From NCBI GenBank assembly GCA_029449235.1, contig JANATG010000001.1, positions 1,364,001-1,428,000 of the forward strand: a stretch of DNA of 64,000 bases, read 5' to 3'. The position numbers and the translations under genes are program-made. The DNA is from Linnemannia schmuckeri. Taxonomy: Eukaryota > Mortierellomycota > Mortierellomycetes > Mortierellales > Mortierellaceae. Under the pieces are notes generated by a model, which saw nothing but the letters and a program-made list of their open reading frames with translations, was not told the DNA's origin and searched no databases. Shown here one piece after another: positions 24,166-35,177 of this stretch (positions are counted from its first letter, which is position 1; each line of letters starts with the position of its first letter).

Positions 24166-27100
24166 CTAATAGAGTCCTTCGATCAACGATCGAACTTCAG
24201 AGACGGCCTCCAGGGTCTTCTCAATAGATTCATCTCCCGTGAAAAAGTCCTCTGGCTCCCACGTTGGCACTTGGCCCAGGCCCAGGTATGGATTCTCACT
24301 GAAGCGGCTCTTCCACGAATCCCGAAACATCTGCCCATGATTCAACATTTTGCAAGTGCAACCCAGAAAAGATATGAGACGATAGTGAGTATGAGTGCGT
24401 GATTGGTTTATTCTCGTGTCATTTGTTCCTAATTTAAGCCCATATTCTTGTCGAAAAAGTGACACTTACCGACAGTGAGTAAAGCACTTGGCTTGGAGGT
24501 TCGTTCAACGGGTTAATCTGGTAGGGCTTGAAAGGCTTCTCCATAGTCCAGAAGGCCTCTTCGATCATCTCGATAGTCCACTGGTCGCGCACAATAAGCT
24601 TCTTCTTTTCGCGTCGAACATGCCGCAACTGAATATCATCAGTATTGGCAAAGTGCAGGATGCTGTCTCGTCCACTCCTACAGTGTAAATTGCGAAGTCA
24701 GTGACCCTTTCGAGACATACGATCAATGTATGTCACAGCGACGAAAGAAAAAAAAGAGTCAAAATCAACAGACATTGGCACCTACTCTTTAGACAAACGG
24801 AGGCCGTGAACAAACCTTGCCTCGAGCGACTGGTCCGAATGCCGCTTTCCAGCTGAGACGGTCCATGCCCACGACAGACGCCTGAAAAAAAGATATCAAA
24901 ACGTTTTAGGTTGTTAGCCTTGCCACTCCGCAACATACTGCGATTTCCTGCATCTCGCATAGACACTACACAAAAGTTTGGCTCAAAATGATTACCTCTC
25001 TGATGAAATGACCCTGATGTCCAAGGGAGTTGTCTTTGTCTGTTGCACGAGGCCATTCCAAAGGCCTGCCCTACCATCGGATCTGAAGGTCACTTCCAGC
25101 GTGACATTGATCGTTTCCAGCGTCTCTTCCTCTTTTCGCAGGATGTAAAGGAACCACACCTCGTCCGGCTCAATGGCCTGCTCCCTGTTGTCTGGTGGAG
25201 TGATTCTTCTCTCCGCTGCCGCAAACGTTCCCGAGGACTTAATGAAGTATGGGCTGAATTCGGACTTCAAGCGATTGTCAGGGATCACGGAAGTGTCCAA
25301 ATCCACAATTGCCCATACAGATTGCTTGGGAAAGGTCAACAGACCGACTTGACCGATTCTAAATGTTGGACACAGCAAACGATATAAACTCGTAAGGATA
25401 TATTCAACTTAAAGACATAACTCAAGAGCAGAAAACAGCAACGAAGTCAAAGGGGTGGTTACATACCGGACGCGCATCTTGATATCGTAGTCCATCAGCT
25501 GAACTGCCTCGAGCGAACCCTCGAGTTCTTGTCGAATCCGGTCAATGTTGCGTTGCGTCATGCTGGAGAGAAAAGTGAAGGCAGCAACTATGTTAAAGCG
25601 CCTCGTCGAAACACGCGCAGCCAAGGCAGCCAGAAGAGCTCGACAAGAGCAAAAGTCGCGTAGATGGTGAGTACCTTTCGGAGTATTGCATTGGTCGCAC
25701 ATAGGGACTCATCCCAGGAGCAATGACGGCATGTTCCCCATTAGATCCTGGAGCTGCATCGCCGTTCCTGTTGCCTGAATCGATGGCCGACATCCGAAGA
25801 TCCACCTCTCGAACGTTCCCAAAGTCGCCCACCTCTTTGGCTTTCAGATAGTGTAACTTGACCTCATCATGCGTGCCGCCGCCCTGCACGCCAAGGAATC
25901 CTTGATTGGGCGAGATGTATGACACAGGCGGGTTCGGGACAATGTGGATTTGCACAAGTTTTGACGGCTTTTCGAGCACATGACAAACATTCTCTGAAGG
26001 ACGATTCAACTATACGTCATAAGAAGCGACCGATAGTATGAGCATTCCATTCCACACATATGCTGACAGGCGCGTCTGTTCAAGTACCTGTTTGTCGCGT
26101 TGTTCCTACCACTTTGATGAGAAAGTTTTTGACTCGACCCATGGCAGCCATAGTTGTTTCTTCGTCTTCGCCAGCGACGTACAAGTTCTATTGACAACGT
26201 GGTTATATATAAGTCTTGTAACTAGATAGCTCAACAAGACGCGGTTCAAATCAAACCAATATCCAGTCCTTTATCGAATGATCATAGATCATACCATTGC
26301 CTTATCGAGCCAGATAAATGACCGAAACTCGGCGCGCAAAGCGTCCAGTCTTTCCAGTTTGCCACCAAGGTATCGGAAAATAGGTACTTCCTTGGGCCAC
26401 GCGATGCAGTGTGTGAAGGGAAACTCCTCGGTCGGCTCACCCAGGTACTTCTGTCGCTCTTGCTGCCGTTTGATCTCTCGATCCCTCTTCTTTTGTTCTG
26501 CTGGTGTGAGTTCGCGTTCCGGCCTTGCCCATCCTTTTGTTCGAGTGGCCTTTTGTCTCTTCTCGGCGCGCTATTTTAAGGTGACGTGAGTATTCTGGAG
26601 CTAGAACATGTAGATCAAAATAATTACCACGTAATTTCTTCATTTGAGACGGAAGACTTACGCCATGGTAGAACTTTTCCATGTGATCTAATGCCGCCTT
26701 CGCATTCTGAATGTTCTTGTGGGTGCCCCAAAGATCAATCCTCTAGTAAATTGTGATAAGGGACCGTGGCATCAGCACCTGATCAAGTTCTTTTCAAGAA
26801 ATGCATACTTGAATAAGCTCTGACAGGTGAATATGATCCTCCTTTATTGTTACCTCCTTTTCTTTGTTGTGAACGGCTCGGGTGTCAGTGTCTCCACCAA
26901 TCTTGACGAGGTGTTCTTCCAGGACGTTAATGTCGGTATATGGAGGAATCTATCACCATAGCAGCGATACAAAAAAGTTAGGGACCTGAACATATTCCTA
27001 TTGTTTTACCACCAACTGCATTCGTTCGGGATGGGAGGGAATGAGCATAAAAAGGTGGAATGAACGTACAAACCAATAGTCGTCGCATGGCCCGTACTCG

Positions 27101-27174
27101 TTGATTACTGCAGCCTGAGTGGGTGGGGTGGAGGTGTTCTGCCACTCCTGAGCATCCTTGTCGTCGTGATCCAT
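24166..27174 (-). CDS. conserved-looking protein of unknown function
   Basis: I do not recognise this protein. Eleven exons (27070-27174, 26809-26949, 26662-26742, 26295-26570, 26110-26187, 25675-26009, 25467-25562, 24996-25358, 24816-24881, 24470-24677, 24166-24330) join without a frame break into 637 residues. Its composition is that of a folded globular protein: few repeats, no membrane segment. Residues about 50-120 (IHLSELIQRIDLWGTHKNI and AKAALDHMEKFY) look like a helix-rich module with a KH-like 'GTxxNI..A' turn. A basic stretch follows (EQKKRDREIKRQQERQKYL), then FPFTHCIAWPKEVPIFRYLG. The C-terminal half is predicted mixed alpha/beta. Intron 9 uses a weaker GTTTGT donor, so residues around exon 9 are least certain. 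It is divergently transcribed from exportin-7 across 547 bp. Confidence 0.7.
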
Positions 27175-27721
27175 GATTCTTTTTGTGTGAGGCGTGAAAA
27201 GTTGACGAAGGAAACAAGAGACATAGCTTTAAGAAAATGGCCACGCGCTGTGACAGTCACCTTTCGCCTTTGTGTTGATGTGGGTTAAACGCAGGGTCTC
27301 GTACCAACGGTCTGTGGTCGTGTGCTGCCAGATAGAAAGATGTATGTTCATACTCTATCCACGCGTCCACCTACTGCCCTATGTTCCACTGTCGATCCCT
27401 TCGCTCTACAAGCTCGCGTGCGCGTTAATCCTAGCTTTTCCCCCCTTGCTCCCCATCCCTTCTTAGCCCTTCTTCTTGACTGAGAGTTGGGCGCCGCCCG
27501 CCCATAAATGTGACGGGCAAATTCCTTAAGCTTACTTTGCTTTGCTTTCCACACCCATACTAACAAGTCAAGATTCGCCTTTTATTTTTTCTGCTGCTGG
27601 TCATTCATTGCGCATTCTCTCTTTGATCCCAAACCAACCCATCCTCCTTCGCACTCTTCACACCCCCACACTGTTTGTACAGATACCCACACTATCCTCC
27701 ACAAAGCACCAAGGGTCTGTC
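27175..27721. promoter_or_regulatory. divergent promoter region between the unknown gene and exportin-7
   Basis: The 547-bp gap separates two start codons pointing away from each other. It is GC-richer around 27350-27510 and CT-rich on the + strand before the exportin ATG. I infer a shared promoter region from position; no specific factor site is claimed. Confidence 0.5.
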
Positions 27722-30700
27722 ATGATGGCTGCTTCTCTCGACCTACAAACCCTCGAACAGTACTGTGAGACACTCTACAACCCACCCAACCCTCCAGGGC
27801 GGATCCAAGCCGAAAGTCTCCTCAACTATCACTTTCCAACCTTCAGCAATATTAATGGCAGTAACGCCAACGGTGCTGGATCAGATTCAGTGCAGGGTCA
27901 CAATCCCAATATCACTTCTCCTATCGAATCCGCGCTGCTGTGTCGAAACCTTCTCGAAAACTCTACCAGTCCCTATGCGCTGATGTAAGTGCTCTCACCG
28001 TTACTCTATCAAAGCACGATCGGCGGTGCAATGTGTCCAAAAGTACGAGGGTATGTCAATTGACACGATTTACTTGCTATGCTGCTTGGTATATGCATAG
28101 GTTCGCCACGTCACGTCTAAAGACCCTTGTCCATGATCATTTTACCAGCTTCTCAACCGCTGAGCAACACGGTCTTCGTAAGTCTACCTCCATCTTGCTT
28201 GTCAATTCGTTTGATCTGACCATCTCCGAATTTTCCGTGATTTAACATTCCTTTGTTCGTGTTTTTGATAGGGACGTTTGTTCTTCAATATATCTACGAA
28301 CATCCGGACCTGCAGCCTTTTATCATATCATCACAGGCACAACTCTTTGCCATCATTACCAAGCTTGGATGGATTGAAAATCAAGAATTTCGCACGCTGC
28401 TGGATCAAATCCAAGTCTTTTTCCAGGTACCCTACACGCTTCTTATCTCACTCGACCATCGCCACGATCATCTATTCCCTTCGTTCGTCTCTTCCACATC
28501 AACACACACTTGTAAGTTGGTCCTTTCAGACATTGATGATAAATAAGGATTGCTCATCTAGCCTATTTCTTGTTGGACATTTACTGCTTTGTTAGCAAGG
28601 AATCGGCCACCGCATTCTGGGGATTCGGCTTCTGACAGCCGTTTCAACAGAAATGAATCTCCCAGGAACCAAGAATGTTGTCAAGCACAGGAAGGCAGCT
28701 GTTGGATTCAGGGATGCTCAACTACTTCCTATCTTCCAAGCAGCCCTGAGCATGCTTCAGAGCGTGCTTCGGAGTCAGCAGTCAGGTACACCTGAAAACT
28801 TGATGTGCAGTGACCGTCATTGCTGTTCACTGTGCTCCCCTGACTAACAGCGTCTCAATCTTTAACGCTTACTTGATAGATCCGCAAACAGAAAAACTAA
28901 AAGAGTCCCTGTTGCTCCTTATGAAGGCGTGTCTGGCGTTCGATTTTATTGGCAGTTCGTATGAAGATTCATCTGAAGATCTAGGCAGTCTTCAGATTCC
29001 AACGACATGGAGGCCTGTCTTTGAAGAGTCGGGATATCTGGACATTCTGTGGGAGAGCTGGAAGACGTTCGCTAGTCCTGTCTCTGTTCTGGTCATGGAG
29101 TGTCTTTCGCAGGCGGCATCGATACGACGCTCACTCTTTTCAGGAGATGATTCGCGACACGCTTATATCTATCGGTTCATGCAGGAGATTATGCTGACCC
29201 TTACGACTGCTGCGGGACAAAATAAGCTGCAGGATTTGGGCAACTACCACGAGTTCTGTCGGATGCTTTCGCGCTTCAAGATGACATATCAACTTTCAGA
29301 GGTTTGCAGTTACAAAGACATCCTGCAATGGCTTTCGGCAGTCGGAGAATTCACAGCTCAGGGATTCTTGTCATGGAAGGTATGAAGGGCGTCATGGATC
29401 GTAACATCAGCATTTGCATTTTCGGGGGAACATAAAGATGTAGACTAACATTACTTTCGTATGTGCAGTGGTCACCTAATAGCGTACCTTATCTGTTAAC
29501 ATTCTGGAATAAGACAGTGGGATCGCTCAGTTCTGTAAAGCATGAGACGGAACTTCACATCGAAGCCATCACCATCAATCTGACTGGGGCATATCTCAAG
29601 TCTTGCCTGGAGTGTGTTCACGCCGTCATAGAAGGAGAAGCAGATGGTAAACCAGGTGTAACTCTTGCAATAACGTCCAACTTAATTAAATTCTCCGCAA
29701 GGTTGCAACTAACAGCCCGTAAATTTTATTGCACGTTAGATCCGCTTGAGTCGGAAGAAGCTTTATTGGTTTCGCTGGATATGTTTGCCAATATTGCGCG
29801 GACTAAACACACGGAATCAGGACGTCTGCTGGTGAACGAATTCAGTAACCTTTCGATCAAGTACAGAGAGCTTATTCAGAGAGCGACATCTATGATTGGC
29901 ACCGCCTCAGCTGGATCGACTGACATCAATGAGAGCTTATTGATCGATGAGCTGAAGCTGACATGGCTGGTGTATCTCATGTCTTCCATCATCGGGGCAA
30001 GAGTTGTAAGTGAGTCAATTCACCTGGTCTGTGCTGGGAACTGAAATATATATGCGGACCAAACTCAACTGACCAAGCTGTCTTCTTTAATGTTGTAGAT
30101 GTATCAAAGCACGTCTGAACAGGATCATATGGATGGCGAGTTTGCTTGCGAGATCCTCGGCTTCATACATCAACTTCAGGTCTGGACGGCACAGCGACCA
30201 CTCTACTTTGCTTCTCCTGACGCTCATTTATATATTCAGTCCTCCATCATTTATTTCTACCAGCAGTTTCGGGCAACGTATATTGGCGAAGAGTCCTCTA
30301 AAGCTGTCAAGGTGTATACCCAGCTCTCTTCCCGATGGGGTCTCAACACACCAAATCAGGTTTTGAATGTCATTATGGATTCTGCTCTGAACAACCTTCG
30401 TTCAAGCGGTGATCCCAGTTGGAAGAAACAGGAGGATCTACTTGTGCTTCGGACTCTCAAGCTGTTTACGAATCTGGCGTCAGGGTATGTGATACAGTCG
30501 CTATCATCAAACAAGATAGATGGAACTAAGGGTAAGCTATTTTCAATAGGCTCTAACTCCTCGTCGTTACAATCAATAGATATAGCTCTGTCAAATACAT
30601 CCGGAAACTTGACACCACCAAGGCGCTTCTCAAGAATCACAGTGCGCCTGAATTTAAGTTCTTGGATCCTACCAGAAAAAGCTCCGACACTGCCGTTGCA

Positions 30701-32732
30701 CGTTGCAGGACCATCTATTACACGATGTTGTCGCGTATCTTGTTTGCGGAGGACAATGTCGACGCAGAGTTTTGGAGGTTTATTAAGCCTTGGGAGGCAA
30801 CCTTGGATCGTGTTGCGCTCGCTTTCGTAGGAGGCGGTGATCTTGGCGAGGAAGACATCCGGGTAGGAAGACGTGACCAATATTTTGTTGGGAGAAAACT
30901 GTGTTTTAATCTTTCAAGACAACGCCACTAATTTTGTCATTTTGTTCCCCTGTTTAAATAGCTCATTCTTCTGGGAATGTTTAAGGATTTGCGCGGGTTC
31001 GTGACGAGTATCACCAACCGAAGACAGTACAACCTCTTTTACGAGTGGTTCTATCCTGCTTACACGCCTATTGTTCTCAGGGCGATCGAAATCTGGCCGC
31101 AGAGCGAAATAGGAATTGCGATCCTTCGATTCTGGCACGAATTTGTCACCAACAAGAGTAGCCGTGTTACCTTTGACAGCAGTAGTCCGAATGGTATTTT
31201 GCTTTTCCGAGAGACAAGGTGAGCAAAGCGAAAAAAGTTGCTACACTCACACCAAGTCGTTATTGTATTTTACGCGGAACTACGAAACAATTACTTACCT
31301 CTGTTGCTCCTTTTACAATAGCCACCTTCTGTCAGCCTATGGTAGTAATCTTTTGAGTCGACCCATCACGGACGAGAGCACACGGTGGTCTGAAAAGTAA
31401 GCTTAGCTCATTATTATTGCTGATAGTGCCATCGATCAATTGCGCAAGTGAAACTGTCCCTAACCACAGATTGTTGTATTTGCAGGTACAAGGGGATCAT
31501 GCTCTACTTCAACATCATGTCGGTTTCGTTGTCTGGCAAGTACACCAACTTTGGTGTCTTCAAGCTTTACGGCGACAAGGCTCTGGATCGCGTTCTCGAT
31601 ATCTTTTTCCAGTTGATGCTCGCTATCCCGGTTGCAGACATGATTGTAAGCTTTTGTCAAACAGCGTAATGAACTGCAAAACAAGACGAGCTTAATTTTA
31701 TTAAACTGACCAGTATCACCTCGTTTTGATGTGTTATCTGCTCTTACTCTGCACAGGCGTTCCCGAAACTGGGGGCATCGTTCTTTAGCGTGATCGATGT
31801 GTTCGCGACGGACCACATGACTGGAATGCCAAGCATGCCACAGCCAGTCCTGGAGTACATTTTCAGGGCGGTAGGCGAGAGTGTCCCGTTGCTGGGTCAA
31901 GACTCTTCGTGCTCGACGATGGCCTGTTCGGCTATTGACAAGATCTGCTCCTTTGTCCTCAACTGGCTCATCAAGAACAAGACCCGTACATCGGACAGCG
32001 TCGACAGTGCGGACGAGATGTTAGAAACCGATGAGGTCGAGGATCCTGTTCATGTTGCACGAGACCGTCTCTTGTCGACTGGAAGCATCAACGGCACTGC
32101 TGCTGCTGCTGCTGCTGCTGCTGCAAGTGCCCCTGCCGGTAGTAGAGGAAGCGTCGATTTGACAGGAAGAGCCAACAGTCTGTTGTCGAAGCGACTTCAA
32201 GAGCAACAGCAACAGGGAGGGGCGCACTGGTTGGTCGAGTACGTCTTGAGGAACAAGGATGTCATGAACTACCTCCTTGTTGTCCTCTTCAGCGTCGTTG
32301 TGTTTGAGAACCGGAATAACCATTGGGCCTTGAGTCGACCTTTGCTTGGCCTGATCCTGTTGAACAGAGAATTCTTCGCGGAGTACACCAGCCTCTTTAT
32401 CCAAGCCCAGTTACCAGACCGGCAAGAGCCTCTACAGAAGCTTGTCAATGGGGTACGTGACTTTCCTTTTTTTACCACTATCATTGCATTGCGTCAAACT
32501 CTTTTATGGCGGTGATATGCTTTCTTACTCCTACTGACTGTTTCATTATTGATCTATCTGTACTGTACGAATGTCGTCATTGTAGCTCATGGAGGGCATC
32601 GAAACGAATCTGTCGACCGCTAACAGAGATCGCTTCACAACTAACACGAATGCCTTCCGCCGCGAATGCTCGCAGATGACCTTAATGCCCGTCTCACCCG
32701 ACAGCTCTGGCATTATGTCGGAAGACACTTAA
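27722..32732 (+). CDS. XPO7: exportin-7 (RanBP16-like nuclear transport receptor)
   Basis: Thirteen exons (27722-27984, 28101-28177, 28272-28426, 28596-28785, 28880-29379, 29469-30005, 30099-30484, 30580-30862, 30962-31218, 31322-31396, 31486-31645, 31757-32452, 32586-32732) give 1241 residues. Exportin-7 is a HEAT-repeat karyopherin that moves cargo through nuclear pores with RanGTP. Matching blocks along the chain include ITKLGWIENQEFRTLLD, KHRKAAVGFRDAQLLPIF, CLAFDFIGSSYEDSSEDL, QIPTTWRPVFEESGYLDI, ASIRRSLFSGDD, NYHEFCRMLSRFKMTYQL, SSPNGILLFRETS, GKYTNFGVFKLYGDKALD, WALSRPLLGLILLNREFF and LMEGIETNLSTANRDRFT. It is about 150 residues longer than animal exportin-7; the surplus lies in an N-terminal insert (residues about 35-70), an insert with a polyalanine and glutamine run (32095-32215), and the C-terminus. 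Either MM start codon (27722 or 27725) could be used. Confidence 0.95.
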
Positions 32733-32965
32733 TCACACGTACAAGACATTCACAGGCAACTCGCAGTTGAAAGTAGAATCATCATGACCATAATCAGTTC
32801 CTACACCAACCACCATAAAATAAAACAATCAAAACTAGTGTATGCGGTATGTACAGCGAAAGACTTTAATCGTTCAATGCTCGTACTAAGTACAAGGTAA
32901 ACTAGCTAGGAAAAAAACGTGTCTGCGATCATAAGTGAGAAGGGGGCCGAGGAAAGGCGTGAGCC

Positions 32966-33883
32966 TTACTGACCACCACGGAGACGAAGGACCAAATGAA
33001 GGGTCGACTCCTTCTGAATATTGTAGTCAGAAAGGGTGCGGCCATCCTCGAGCTGCTTGCCGGCGAAAATCAGGCGCTGCTGATCTGGGGGAATACCCTC
33101 CTTGTCTTGGATCTTCTGCTTGACGTTGTCGATGGTGTCGGACGACTCGACCTCAAGGGTGATGGTCTTGCCGGTGAGGGTCTTGACGAAGATCTGCATA
33201 CCACCGCGAAGACGGAGGACCAAGTGAAGGGTCGACTCCTTCTGAATGTTGTAGTCAGACAAGGTACGGCCGTCCTCGAGCTGCTTGCCGGCGAAAATCA
33301 GGCGCTGCTGATCTGGGGGAATACCCTCCTTGTCTTGGATCTTCTGCTTGACGTTGTCGATGGTGTCGGATGACTCGACCTCAAGGGTGATGGTCTTACC
33401 GGTGAGGGTCTTGACGAAAATCTGCATACCACCGCGGAGACGAAGGACCAAATGAAGGGTCGACTCCTTCTGAATGTTGTAGTCAGACAAGGTACGGCCG
33501 TCCTCGAGCTGCTTGCCGGCGAAAATCAGGCGCTGCTGATCTGGGGGAATACCCTCCTTGTCTTGGATCTTCTGCTTGACGTTGTCGATGGTGTCGGATG
33601 ACTCGACCTCAAGGGTGATGGTCTTGCCGGTGAGGGTCTTGACGAAAATCTGCATACCACCGCGGAGACGGAGGACCAAGTGAAGGGTCGACTCCTTCTG
33701 AATATTGTAGTCAGAAAGGGTGCGGCCGTCCTCGAGCTGCTTGCCGGCGAAGATAAGACGCTGCTGGTCTGGGGGAATACCCTCCTTGTCTTGGATCTTC
33801 TGCTTGACGTTGTCGATGGTGTCGGACGACTCGACCTCCAAAGTGATGGTCTTGCCGGTGAGGGTCTTGACGAAAATCTGCAT
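32966..33883 (-). CDS. UBI4: polyubiquitin, four head-to-tail units
   Basis: A single uninterrupted frame encodes 305 residues: four identical 76-residue ubiquitin units, each MQIFVKTLTGKTITLEVESS... ending LRLRGG, plus one extra C-terminal glutamine. Deubiquitinases release monomers after translation, and the extra residue blocks premature conjugation. All seven lysines (6, 11, 27, 29, 33, 48, 63) are present. Compared with animals it has Ser19, Asp24 and Gln28; the first two are the yeast state, and Gln28 replaces Ser/Ala. DNA of the units is nearly identical, as expected from concerted evolution. There is no intron, and exportin-7 converges on it, 233 bp away. Polyubiquitin genes are typically stress-induced, but I did not find a clean heat-shock element. 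Confidence 0.98.
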   Translation of the reverse strand: MQIFVKTLTGKTITLEVESSDTIDNVKQKIQDKEGIPPDQQRLIFAGKQLEDGRTLSDYNIQKESTLHLVLRLRGGMQIFVKTLTGKTITLEVESSDTIDNVKQKIQDKEGIPPDQQRLIFAGKQLEDGRTLSDYNIQKESTLHLVLRLRGGMQIFVKTLTGKTITLEVESSDTIDNVKQKIQDKEGIPPDQQRLIFAGKQLEDGRTLSDYNIQKESTLHLVLRLRGGMQIFVKTLTGKTITLEVESSDTIDNVKQKIQDKEGIPPDQQRLIFAGKQLEDGRTLSDYNIQKESTLHLVLRLRGGQ

Positions 33884-34590
33884 GGTATTTGTGTGTTGTG
33901 AGCGAGTGTGTTTTGGGAGTGTGTTGTGTGTGTGGAGGAGGGTGAATGAGGGAGAGTGCGTAAGGAAGAAAAAAAAAGAAAGAAGAGAGATGCAATGGTC
34001 GCCGATTGCGCCTTTTTATGTCAGAATTGTCGCTTGCTGCGGTGACTCTGGCTTGGCACGGCCCACAAGCAAGCTCTCGCTAATGACGTGACTATTGAAG
34101 AAGGACCCAGAACCATCGAATTTGTCATGCGGGTGATTTTGGTGATATTTGCCGTATCCATTCGGCGCATCCTGATTGGTCCAACAATGTCGTATGTGCA
34201 CCGCCCCCTTCCATTCGAAATTAGATTTGTGTGGTGCTGGTGCATTCCGTCCTTTGAGTGGTCCATGTTTTAGACTCTGTTGGATTTGCCTTTTTGGTTG
34301 GAACCATTCAAGAAAAGAGCGGCAAAAAAGGGAGAAAGGGTTGCGGTGACCCAGCCCAAGAATATCCACCTTTGTTTTTTTTGACCTTGCTTTCCGCTTC
34401 CTCCTTGTCCCCCATTCTCAGACCTTTGTGTATGTGTTTGTTCCTGGAAAAAGGAAAGAAAGAACTTAGAACGCAGGAAAGAAGACAAATGTGCATGATG
34501 ATGTCAGGGTTGGATTGACTTGTACCTTCAAAAAAAAAAAAAACTGTGAGCACCCGCATCGCTTGTCTGACCCACACTGTACCTAGGACT

Positions 34591-35022
34591 CTAGAGACAA
34601 AAAAAGGTTTGGAAGAACAAGACGGTGGCGACGTTTGTTGGCAATGGAATGCGATAGATGGAACGAGGAGCAGTGTTGGTCACATAAGCGACATTGCCTT
34701 TGTGAAAAGACCTATCATGTTGTTTTGCGGTGATTCCTTGGCTGTATGAGCAACTAGCGCCAGGCCAAGCTGAAGACAGACGCCAATTACCTTTTAAGGA
34801 ATTTACCGAGCCAGACAGTGACTTTGAGCTCGCACTTATCGTATGCCTGCTGCTGGACACAAGCTACCTCCTCCAGGGGTACTTTACGACCGTCGGCTCT
34901 GATCATTTGCTAGTCACAGATGGGGCAAGTCATGTGATTCAGGGCAGAAAGGCGGGCTTTGGTAGGCGTGCATGCCGCACATGAAAGGATTGGTTGTAAG
35001 ACCCTGTGCTGTGAGGACCAAG
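34591..35022 (-). pseudogene. possible unrecognised small gene or relic with two CxxC pairs
   Basis: On the minus strand the translation from about 35022 reads CAACTPTKARLSALNH then MTCPICD, two CxxC pairs 17 residues apart as in a zinc ribbon. A TAG at 34910-34912 follows, and the same frame then continues with QMIRADGRKVPLEEVAC and DKCELKVTVWLGKFLK. At AAAAG|GTAATT (34790) a 49-base GT...ACAG intron would join it to SQGITAKQHDRSFHKGNV and TNTAPRSIYRIP. The residue usage is far more protein-like than the surrounding spacer. I cannot name a family. It may be a live gene starting at the ATG just after the TAG, a multi-exon gene whose TAG lies in an unseen intron, or a decayed copy with a nonsense mutation. 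Confidence 0.35.
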
Positions 35023-35064
35023 CAAAGGTCCATAGGAACAAGAGAAAGGCAGTCGTCCTGCATC

Positions 35065-35090
35065 TTTTTTTTTTTTTTTTTTTTTTTTTT
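35065..35090. repeat. T26 homopolymer
   Basis: A run of 26 T on the + strand lies 88 bp upstream of the gelsolin-like start codon. Poly(dA:dT) tracts in fungal promoters disfavour nucleosomes, so a promoter role is plausible but inferred. Confidence 0.8.
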
Positions 35091-35177
35091 ATTTCTATTG
35101 TGGTCCTGCATCTCTTCTTTTTCTTTTTTCTTCAAACGTCACTTCATCACACTCTACCCAACCACCCACTACATACC

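Larger units (their letters stand above)
33884..35177. other. intergenic spacer, polyubiquitin promoter and a possible relic
   Basis: The left end must hold the polyubiquitin promoter (minus strand) and the right end the gelsolin-like gene promoter. A T26 run is at 35065-35090, 88 bp upstream of the gelsolin-like ATG. The stretch 34591-35022 on the minus strand is separately listed as a possible gene or relic. Nothing else is visible. Confidence 0.5.

Noticed and set aside
32966..33883. Direct 228-bp repeats that could be read as a repeat array or mobile element
   Set aside because: They are the four in-frame ubiquitin units and need no other explanation.
34300..34316. TTCAAGAA as a heat-shock element for polyubiquitin
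   Set aside because: Only one correctly spaced inverted pair is present; the neighbouring GAA is out of register by one base and it lies more than 400 bp upstream, so a claim would be weak.
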